A stretch of DNA of 6,101 nucleotides from Planctomycetaceae bacterium (GTDB taxonomy: Bacteria; Planctomycetota; Planctomycetia; Planctomycetales; Planctomycetaceae). This document shows positions 1-5,293 of this stretch, piece after piece (position 1 is the stretch's first letter; each line of letters starts with the position of its first letter). The notes beneath the pieces were generated by a model, which was given only the letters and a program-made list of their open reading frames with translations, had not been told where the DNA came from and did no database searches. The stretch is from assembly GCA_020426085.1 (NCBI GenBank), contig JAGQQP010000270.1, forward strand, positions 1-6,101. The letters run 5' to 3'. Position numbers and translations under genes: made by a program.

Positions 1-322
1 CTACGATCTGGATGGCAACTTTATTGAAGAAGTGATTACCGGTCTGGGGATGCCGACATCTGTTTCGATCCAGGGTGATTATGTTTCGGTACCCGATCTG
101 CACGGGCGGCTGGTGATTCTGGACAAGACCAACACCATTGTCGCGGTGCTGGGGAACAATGAAGATCCCAAAACGAATCGCAATTTCAATGTGCCCCAGG
201 ATCAGTGGCGCGAAGGCATCTTCAGCGGCACCCATGGTTCCTACTGGGACAAAGATGGCAACCTGTATGTCCAGGACTGGAACGTTTCCGGACGTTTGAT
301 GAAACTGGTCCGGGTGAAATAA
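1..322 (+). CDS. C-terminal end of an NHL-repeat / six-bladed beta-propeller protein (5' truncated)
   Basis: The reading frame is already open at base 2 and closes with TAA at 320-322, so only about the last 106 residues are present. They look like propeller blades: a YDLDGNFIEEV strand pair, GMPTSVSIQGDYVSVPDLHGRLVILD, and a last blade with GTHGSYWDKDGNLYVQDWN and GRLMKLVRV. The D-x-DGN-hY-V-DW pattern is typical of NHL-type blades in secreted bacterial propeller proteins, which act as binding or scaffold modules or as lyase-like enzymes. The N-terminus, with any signal peptide or extra domain, lies outside the window, so the catalytic role cannot be judged. A GTG at 32-34 is internal to the frame and is not taken as a start because coding clearly continues upstream. 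A small gene follows after 19 bases on the same strand and may be co-transcribed. The propeller call is fairly sure; the exact family is not. Confidence 0.85.
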   Translation, partial: YDLDGNFIEEVITGLGMPTSVSIQGDYVSVPDLHGRLVILDKTNTIVAVLGNNEDPKTNRNFNVPQDQWREGIFSGTHGSYWDKDGNLYVQDWNVSGRLMKLVRVK

Positions 323-341
323 CCCGGGTCCGAGATACAGC

Positions 342-686
342 ATGGATAGATCAGCCTGGATTGCGGGTGAGCTGGCCGAATGGCCCACAAAAACTGTGAT
401 GGCTCAAATTCTGCAACAGGCTGGTCTGCGAGTGCATGTGGGAGAGTATTCGGTTCAAATCGATGTTGGCGAAGGAGCCGACTTTTCATTCGAAGAATAC
501 GGCGGTGATCCTGGTGATCCCGTCATTTGTGCAGACGCTGACACTGCTGAAAATTTAATGGGCGCAGCGAAAATTGTTTCCGATGTATTGGCGAATGCAA
601 AGCTGCGACATCGATTTGAAATTTACGATCATCGTCCCGACATGGCTGGATATCTTCATTATGACTGGCCGCCGAATCATGAGTAG
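342..686 (+). CDS. Small hypothetical protein, 114 aa
   Basis: I do not recognise this protein. It is acidic and soluble-looking, with no signal peptide or membrane segment. Residues about 5-28 look helical (IAGELAEW...MAQILQQAG), followed by strand-like VHVGEYSVQIDV and FSFEEYGG. An alanine-rich helix follows at about 70-90 (DTAENLMGAAKIVSDVLAN), and the C-terminus is aromatic (FEIYDHRPDMAGYLHYDWPP). This is a plausible small alpha/beta domain. It starts 19 bases after the propeller gene on the same strand, so the two may share a transcript. The start is uncertain: the ATG at 342 has only a weak purine stretch upstream, and the in-frame ATG at 399 (residue 20) also lacks a clear ribosome binding site. 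I prefer 342 because the predicted first helix runs through residue 20. The balanced composition and the absence of a better overlapping frame argue that it is real. Confidence 0.72.
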   Translation: MDRSAWIAGELAEWPTKTVMAQILQQAGLRVHVGEYSVQIDVGEGADFSFEEYGGDPGDPVICADADTAENLMGAAKIVSDVLANAKLRHRFEIYDHRPDMAGYLHYDWPPNHE

Positions 687-778
687 CAACACTGTCAGGG
701 TATCCGTCTTTTCAGGCTGATTCTAAAACCTCATTTATGAACTGCTCTTTTGCTGACTTCGGGGTGTACCGTATGGCG

Positions 779-841
779 AACTGGGGCGATCCGGTGCCGA
801 ACAGCCGCGACAGGGGTGTGAACGGTGTCTGACAGGGGACC
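779..841. repeat. Degenerate 21-base periodic block, about three units
   Basis: Three consecutive 21-base units begin with AAC at 779, 800 and 821. The second and third also share GACAGGGG, at 809-816 and 831-838, one base out of phase. The units are otherwise strongly diverged. On the minus strand one frame reads as loose heptads (VHTPVAA, VRHRIAP, VRHTVHP), which is the expected result of a 21-base unit. The block ends at a 16-base hairpin (837-852). This may be a worn tandem repeat or a fragment of a dispersed element, and chance similarity in GC-rich sequence is not excluded. Confidence 0.35.
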
Positions 842-852
842 GACAGCGGTCC
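837..852. other. Short perfect inverted repeat (6-bp stem, 4-base loop)
   Basis: GGACCG at 837-842 pairs exactly with CGGTCC at 847-852 around the loop ACAG. A run of seven T follows at 873-879, 20 bases after the stem, which is too far for a standard rho-independent terminator. It could be a weak terminator relic, a protein-binding site, or an edge of the adjacent periodic block. Confidence 0.35.
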
Positions 853-1177
853 GAAGTCGTGTCGACCCGCACTTTTTTTGTCGGTGCTCAGACTGAACTA
901 AATCGGGCGGGTGATATCGAGTATAATCTCTATCTGTAGCGTTAAATGAGCTTCTATAGTTTAGGGAATTCCTATTTCGGTGGCTCAGGGGATAATTCAT
1001 CAGATTTCGCTAAGTCGAGTCAGGGACAGCAAAAGCGGGCAAACAATAATTTGTCTCGCGCGCGACGCAGATAACGCATCATGTCCCGATGCGGGAGGCT
1101 GTCAAGCTGATCATCGCGCACTGGATTGGGAAAAACGGAATCGAATGGTGATGGGATCTGCAGTAAGCGCAGCTGGT

Positions 1178-1960
1178 TCAGTCCTGGCTGGCGGCCCAGT
1201 AGACACCGGAGGCGATCAGGGAGTGTGGTCCTTTTTTGAATTCCGCATGCGGGCTGAAACAGATGACGCGACCGGAACCGAATTTGGAACGGATGATGGC
1301 GTGAGTGCCGACCATTGCTTCTGCCGGCGCACCGTTGCGGGCGACTCCGGATTCGAAAGTCGCCAGGACTTCATAGCCGGGGAGATCAGTTTGATTGTCG
1401 GGGACGAGCAGGGGACCGTTTGAATAATAGATGTTGTACTTTGATTTTGATTTACTGAGGACTTCAGAGCCGGCGGGGGTCAACTGGATCGTGACGTTGC
1501 TTTTGCCCCGGTTCCAGTGGGAGCGATCCCAGACACGGGCGTTGATAATATCGAGGGACCATTTGTAATGGGAAGAAGCCAGATAAGCACCGGCGCAGAT
1601 GCCAACATAGCCGCCTCCGTTTTTCACGAACTTACGGACTTCTGCCCGGCCCTCCGGTTTGAGTGCTTTGGCCTGACCGCTGCCACTGCCGCCCGGCATG
1701 ATGACGACGTCGAAGTTTTTGAGCTGACCATCGCGAATCTCTTCGGGAGAAATGATCGTGCATTGAAAGCCGTTTTCCGGGGTGAGAAAACGGGGAAGGC
1801 TTTCATCACCCAGGGAGCCGGACCCGGGGAAATCAAAAATGGCAACTCGGACCGGTGCGGTTTCTTCTGCTTTGTTTTCCTCCGCGAGGATTTCAGGTTG
1901 TAGAACTGAAAGCAGAGTGAGGCAGAATACGATCAGCAGAAATTGTGAAACACGTGACAT
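1178..1960 (-). CDS. Exported class-I glutamine-amidotransferase-like protein (biotin-protein-ligase N-terminal domain type)
   Basis: The 260-residue product begins with a basic N-terminus and a hydrophobic stretch (about residues 7-20), followed by a polar linker, so it is probably exported by Sec. The rest is a flavodoxin-like GATase1 fold. VRVAIFDFPGSGS (37-49) is the first strand and loop, VVIMPGGSGSG (85-95) the oxyanion-hole region, and GGGYVGICAGAYLAS (115-129) the nucleophile elbow with Cys122. YYSNGP (178-183) and FSPHAE (235-240) follow, the last giving His238 and Glu240 as the rest of a Cys-His-Glu triad. The pattern fits the BPL_N family (named for the N-terminal part of fungal biotin-protein ligase), whose bacterial stand-alone members have no firmly known substrate. 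The ATG at 1960 has a weak AAGG upstream. It lies 28 bases after the stop of the C45-type hydrolase gene on the same strand, so the two are probably co-transcribed. The fold and triad are clear; the reaction is unknown. Confidence 0.9.
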   Translation of the reverse strand: MSRVSQFLLIVFCLTLLSVLQPEILAEENKAEETAPVRVAIFDFPGSGSLGDESLPRFLTPENGFQCTIISPEEIRDGQLKNFDVVIMPGGSGSGQAKALKPEGRAEVRKFVKNGGGYVGICAGAYLASSHYKWSLDIINARVWDRSHWNRGKSNVTIQLTPAGSEVLSKSKSKYNIYYSNGPLLVPDNQTDLPGYEVLATFESGVARNGAPAEAMVGTHAIIRSKFGSGRVICFSPHAEFKKGPHSLIASGVYWAASQD

Positions 1961-1988
1961 GGGATTAACCTTAGAGTAAAAGATGAAT

Positions 1989-3287
1989 TCAGGGAATCAC
2001 AATCGTCTTTTTGACAGGAGCAAACGCGGGCGGTGCCGGTGCAGGCAGTGTCACCGCTGCCTGCTTCATCTCGCGGAGTTCCTGCTGCATGGCGTTCATC
2101 GCGAGATTCGCCATTTTCTGATGAAAGCGAGTGACGGCACCCGTCGGGTAGCCATGTTCTCTGCGTGCCGCCTGGAATTTATTGGTGAGTGTGAGGATTT
2201 TGTCTTCCACGGGCCAAAGATCAGACCAGATGCCAGGCAGACAGTCCGTATTGATACTTTCTCCGTCGTCGGTTTTATTCCAGTCGCGGAGCGTGATCGC
2301 GATTTCTCCCAGTTCGGCTCCGTTCTCATCTGTCAGCGGATCGGCGATGGACTGGACGTCGACCCATGTGGGAACAGCGAGAGAAAAACTGGGGTCGCCG
2401 AGAATGGTCCACATTGTTGCCAGTCGGGGATCTTCACCTGGTTTCACTCCGTGGAAGACAGCGGCGGAAACCGTGGTGGTGCGGCTGATGGTATTTTTTG
2501 TGGCGATGGTTGCAGGCAGTGGTTTTGCGGCATTATTCACGGTGCCGGGATGAGGAACTCCTGTGGCATGAGAGAGGTCGCGCGTCAGATGACGAATCAC
2601 ATACTCGACAGAAATGCCTTTCGATTTTTGAATATCGAGTCGGGAACAGGCCTGCGAATAGCGTTCAGCGGAGTAGATGGTTCCCAGTTGCTCTGGTGTC
2701 GGATTGGCGGGGAAATCGCGGGCGGTGGTCGCGAAGTTGGACCGCACGATGTAGCCGTTCGGAGCGACCGCCGGATCGTTGGCATCGAACATGGTGAAAC
2801 TGGTGGGGCCGGTTTCGAAAAGGGCTGCGCCCCCCTGAGCATCGATGACGCCGAAATTGGCGACCGTGCGTCGACCGCTCTGGTTGGTATCTTCGAGCAG
2901 TCGTTTGAAATCAGCGACCGTGCGGCAGGTCAGCAGGGCGCGTTTGATCAACAGACCATTGGCGGGCCCCGTTTTTTTGCCGGGTTGACGGAGGTCGGTA
3001 CTGAGAGAGTTTTCGATACAGAAGCCGGCTTCGTTCATGCCCATCCAGGCCGACCTGCGACTGCCGGCATTGACGACGGCAACAGCTCGCAACGGACCTT
3101 CTGTGAGCAGCGCGACTTCATTGTGCCGGGCAGGGGCATCGCGGTTCTTCCAGAGCAGCGGTCGGCCGTCGACCGTCGCTTTGCCGCTGATGACGGCGGT
3201 GGTGCAGGCATCGAGCGGGAGAGGAGAACTTTTCCAGATCAGCAACAGCATCAGCATCCGAATCAGCGAGGCCCGGTTCGCGTACAT
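1989..3287 (-). CDS. Exported C45 / acyl-CoA:6-aminopenicillanate acyltransferase-like Ntn-hydrolase
   Basis: This 432-residue protein has a hydrophobic leader (MLMLLLIW, residues 11-18) ending at LDA-Cys28. Cys28 begins the sequence CTTAVISGKATVDGRPLLWK and is followed by NRD (48-50). This is the typical start of a mature C45/AAT-like cysteine Ntn-hydrolase, where the N-terminal Cys is the nucleophile. GMNEAGFCIEN (83-93), NFGVIDAQGGAALFETG (144-160) and NGYIVRSNFA (177-186) fit the family core. Members cleave or form amide bonds; the substrate cannot be told here. The C-terminal third (about 280-432) includes GDPSFSLAVPTWVD, a charged helical stretch, and a Pro/Ala-rich tail (about 414-424). 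The ATG at 3287 has AAGGA at 3302-3298 on the coding strand, 10 bases upstream. A later Met11 is possible, but it would shorten the basic part of the leader. It is the first gene of a pair with the amidotransferase-like gene and is divergent from the tandem triplet. Penicillin acylation itself should not be assumed. Confidence 0.9.
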   Translation of the reverse strand: MYANRASLIRMLMLLLIWKSSPLPLDACTTAVISGKATVDGRPLLWKNRDAPARHNEVALLTEGPLRAVAVVNAGSRRSAWMGMNEAGFCIENSLSTDLRQPGKKTGPANGLLIKRALLTCRTVADFKRLLEDTNQSGRRTVANFGVIDAQGGAALFETGPTSFTMFDANDPAVAPNGYIVRSNFATTARDFPANPTPEQLGTIYSAERYSQACSRLDIQKSKGISVEYVIRHLTRDLSHATGVPHPGTVNNAAKPLPATIATKNTISRTTTVSAAVFHGVKPGEDPRLATMWTILGDPSFSLAVPTWVDVQSIADPLTDENGAELGEIAITLRDWNKTDDGESINTDCLPGIWSDLWPVEDKILTLTNKFQAARREHGYPTGAVTRFHQKMANLAMNAMQQELREMKQAAVTLPAPAPPAFAPVKKTIVIP

Positions 3288-3592
3288 AATTGGTGCATCC
3301 TTTGGAGGGAGTTAAACGGTTCGAATCTTCACAGGAAGAAAACTTCTAAATGGTTGAAACATTTTGAGTTTGGTTCACGATTCACTCAAGCGTCAAAAAG
3401 CGGGTTCATCAAACCTGCATCAAATCTTCATATTGTGCGATAGATTGATTTGCAGGGGAAATAAAAAATTTCAGATTCAGGGCAGATGGTCAAAGAAAAT
3501 CTATAACTGGCGGGGCAGATGATTTATGCTGAGTGATGGCGAACAGCGAATGCGTTCATCCCGATTTACGTGTATTCAGAAAGGGGACTCTG
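3288..3592. promoter_or_regulatory. Divergent intergenic region with presumed promoters for both flanking units
   Basis: This stretch of about 305 bases separates the minus-strand hydrolase gene from the plus-strand triplet, so it should hold promoters for both. It is AT-rich, with ATAAAAAATT at 3461-3470 and a -10-like TATAAC at 3502-3507 facing the triplet, but no convincing -35 box at the right distance. A TTGACG reads toward the hydrolase on the minus strand near 3390-3396, again without a good partner. GGGCAGATG occurs twice (3480-3488 and 3513-3521), 33 bases apart, and could be an operator pair or chance. No hairpin terminator, riboswitch or RNA gene was recognised. Confidence 0.45.
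3581..3587 (+). promoter_or_regulatory. Ribosome binding site that sets the start of the first triplet gene
   Basis: AAGGGGA lies six bases before the ATG at 3593. The frame is open back to an upstream ATG at 3533, but that start lacks a comparable site. The extra 20 residues also have no counterpart in the two paralogs, whose proteins begin just before the shared EKQIL motif. Confidence 0.7.
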
Positions 3593-4420
3593 ATGCAGGA
3601 AACGCGATATACTGAGAAGCAGATTCTGTGTGGTATTTTTGAATGCTGGTGTGATGCGCTGGGGTATGATGAAGATGAAATGGAAATGGATCCTCCCTTT
3701 AGTGCCGAAACTCGCATTGATCTACACATGAAAGCGCACAATGATTGGGCAGACACCGATCTGGCGGATATCTTCTATCGTCTGGAGAGGCATTTCAAAT
3801 TTCAAAGCACTCTGGAAGAATGGACTGAAGAACTGGGGATTGCGAATGTGCCCAGTGTGGAAGTGTGGGAAAACGAGATTGCGCCTCAATTTACTTTTGG
3901 TGCACTGGCGCGGTTTATTCAGAAGCGAGCTGTGAATACGGTTTCGTTTGAGCCCGTGATGGTGATCAATAAAGAGTGCCGATCGGCGGGTGTGTTTTAT
4001 GGCATTGAGCAGATTTCGAATCAGCTGGTTTCAGCAAAATGTCAGGTCACGCCGAGTACAAAGATACTTGACGCGTTTCGCGGTTATCAACTGAATTCGT
4101 TCTGGAGTGAGCTCAGCTGGAGATCGGAAGTGCGTCTGCCAAGACTTACGCGACGCTGGGATTTTATCACAAGGTGGGGCTGCATGATTGCCTTCTGGGT
4201 GCTGTTGGTCGCCTTCCCCGCGTTAGTCTTTATGGAGAACTTTTATATCTTGCTTGGAGCAGTCCTGTATGTGATTTCAATCTGGTTTACTGATTCTGTC
4301 TATACTCATTATTCTGATCCGCTGCCACCCGAGTTACAGACGTTTCGCGATCTGGCGGTCTGGATTGTCGATCACGGTGGTGATGCGGAATGGATTCCAG
4401 CGAATGTCGCACCAAATTAA
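3593..4420 (+). CDS. Tandem membrane paralog 1: degenerate acyl-carrier-like domain plus two membrane segments, 275 aa
   Basis: The function is unknown. Residues 7-112 resemble an acyl carrier protein: helix I EKQILCGI...LGYDEDEMEMD, then FSAETRIDL, helix II DLADIFYRLERHFKF (56-70), and a closing helix TFGALARFIQKRA (101-113). Where ACPs carry D-S-L-D with the phosphopantetheine Ser, this protein has A-D-T-D (53-56), so Ser is replaced by Asp54 and prosthetic-group loading is not expected. The middle module holds E128-C129, AGVFYG (132-137), PSTKILDAFRG (154-164), FWSEL (170-174) and LPRL. Two hydrophobic segments follow (about 196-213 and 216-233) with a very short turn, placing both termini on the same, probably cytoplasmic, side. 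The C-terminus has DPLPPELQTFRDLAVWI (242-258). The start at 3593 is set by AAGGGGA and paralog alignment; starting at 3533 would add 20 residues. The next paralog begins 18 bases downstream, which suggests an operon. Confidence 0.88.
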   Translation: MQETRYTEKQILCGIFECWCDALGYDEDEMEMDPPFSAETRIDLHMKAHNDWADTDLADIFYRLERHFKFQSTLEEWTEELGIANVPSVEVWENEIAPQFTFGALARFIQKRAVNTVSFEPVMVINKECRSAGVFYGIEQISNQLVSAKCQVTPSTKILDAFRGYQLNSFWSELSWRSEVRLPRLTRRWDFITRWGCMIAFWVLLVAFPALVFMENFYILLGAVLYVISIWFTDSVYTHYSDPLPPELQTFRDLAVWIVDHGGDAEWIPANVAPN

Positions 4421-4438
4421 TCTTAAGAGGAAATCTCA

Positions 4439-5293
4439 ATGAGTCCGTTACTATATAGCGAGAAACAGATTCTGTGTGGGATAGCGGAACAGTTATGCTT
4501 AGGTCCGGATTTGCTTGTGACTCGTCCTCCATTGAAAGCGGAAGTACGGATTGATCATTACCTGCAGTCATTGATTCCCACGTGGGTGGATGAGGAAATT
4601 GAAATATCTGATTTCTTTGCATATTTCCAATACATGGAATATTACTTCCGGTTTAAGAGTTCTCACTCTGAATGGTCGGAGTATTTCAAACTCAATATCT
4701 ACAAAGCGGATTATGAAAAGTGGGAAGAGTTCTATGCCGCTGATTTTACTTTCGGCAGGTTGGCGCAATTTATTGCAGCGCGGGCGACGGCGATTTCCTT
4801 TCAGCCGGTAGAAGTGCTGGGAACTGAGTGCGGACCGGCGGGCGCGTTTTATGGACTTCAGGGACTCGTTAAATCGTTGAAAAAGCGATCTCCGGACTTC
4901 GGGCCAAGTACGAGAATCAGGGATGTTTTGAAGGGAGATTCGGTCGTTTATTTCTGGTCACAACTTCGCGGGATCACGGAACAGGGAGTGGTTGAACTTC
5001 CCGCCGGCTGGCGTTATCTGCAAGTAACTGCTTTCGCCAGTCTGATCTGTTTTACGACCGTAGTGGCGGTATTAATCAGTCTGTTGAAGCTGGAACCGGT
5101 ATATATCGCCAGCATTTTTGCAGTTGTTCCAGTGGGTATGTTTGCAGTCTGGATCTATCAGCGTTGGAGTAACCCTCTGCCATCCGATCTGCAGACCTTT
5201 CGCGACCTGGCGGTATTGATTGCCAATCTGGATTGTGAGGCGGTGCGGGGAAGCAACATGAAAACAAACAGTGCAGGGAAGGGACTCACCTGA
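4439..5293 (+). CDS. Tandem membrane paralog 2: same architecture, most divergent copy, 284 aa
   Basis: This has the same layout as its neighbours: EKQILCGI (8-15), AEVRIDHYL (34-42), a helix ending in QYMEYYFRF (64-72), FTFGRLAQFIAARA (103-116), SFQPVEV, E130-C131, AGAFYGL (134-140), PSTRIRDVLKG (156-166), FWSQL (172-176), two hydrophobic stretches (about 194-216 and 220-240), and SNPLPSDLQTFRDLAVLIA (244-262). The ACP-like helix II region carries about three extra residues (ISDFFAYFQYMEYYF), and no DSL serine is visible. In the middle module it matches copy 3 at 31 of 69 positions by hand, fewer than copies 1 and 3 share, and it has lost the WR after FWS-L. The C-terminal tail (about 266-284) is unique, and its last codons lead into the next gene's start. 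AAGAGGA (4425-4431) sits seven bases before the ATG. Its function is not recognised; co-expression with copies 1 and 3 is likely. Confidence 0.88.
   Translation: MSPLLYSEKQILCGIAEQLCLGPDLLVTRPPLKAEVRIDHYLQSLIPTWVDEEIEISDFFAYFQYMEYYFRFKSSHSEWSEYFKLNIYKADYEKWEEFYAADFTFGRLAQFIAARATAISFQPVEVLGTECGPAGAFYGLQGLVKSLKKRSPDFGPSTRIRDVLKGDSVVYFWSQLRGITEQGVVELPAGWRYLQVTAFASLICFTTVVAVLISLLKLEPVYIASIFAVVPVGMFAVWIYQRWSNPLPSDLQTFRDLAVLIANLDCEAVRGSNMKTNSAGKGLT

Larger units (their letters stand above)
687..1177. other. Gene-poor region between convergent genes
   Basis: This stretch of about 490 bases separates the stop of the small plus-strand gene from the stop of the minus-strand amidotransferase gene. I see no convincing gene. 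It holds a degenerate 21-base periodic block (779-841), a hairpin GGACCG-ACAG-CGGTCC (837-852), a T-run at 873-879, a TATAAT hexamer at 922-927 with no matching -35 box, a self-complementary TCGCGCGCGA (1056-1065), and a small TCCCG-ATG-CGGGA hairpin (1084-1096). A short codon-like fragment runs from 1050 to a TGA at 1151. Open frames at 1000-731 (minus) and 980-1423 (plus) have no ribosome binding site, and the second mostly runs antisense to the amidotransferase. No clear rho-independent terminator was found for either flanking gene. Confidence 0.6.

Noticed and set aside
837..879. Hairpin plus T-run as a rho-independent terminator
   Set aside because: The T-run starts 20 bases after the stem, and the site is about 150 bases past the nearest plus-strand stop.
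922..927. Perfect TATAAT hexamer as a promoter
   Set aside because: There is no -35-like sequence at 16-18 bases, no extended -10, and no gene downstream on the plus strand.
731..1000. Minus-strand open frame of 89 codons in the gene-poor region
   Set aside because: It has no ribosome binding site and low-complexity composition. Its only pattern, loose heptads, is explained by the 21-base DNA periodicity.
980..1423. Plus-strand open frame of 147 codons
   Set aside because: It lies largely antisense to the amidotransferase-like gene, starts at GTG without a ribosome binding site, and has no protein-like pattern.
1983..3443. Long plus-strand open frame of 486 codons
   Set aside because: It is the antisense shadow of the C45-type hydrolase gene, which has a signal peptide, catalytic motifs and a ribosome binding site. 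The shadow has none of these.
3480..3521. GGGCAGATG direct repeat as an operator
   Set aside because: Two nine-base copies 33 bases apart are too little to claim a binding site; it is noted only in the intergenic entry.
3533..3592. Upstream start for the first triplet gene, adding 20 residues
   Set aside because: There is no good ribosome binding site, no counterpart in the paralogs, and a strong AAGGGGA site before the ATG at 3593.
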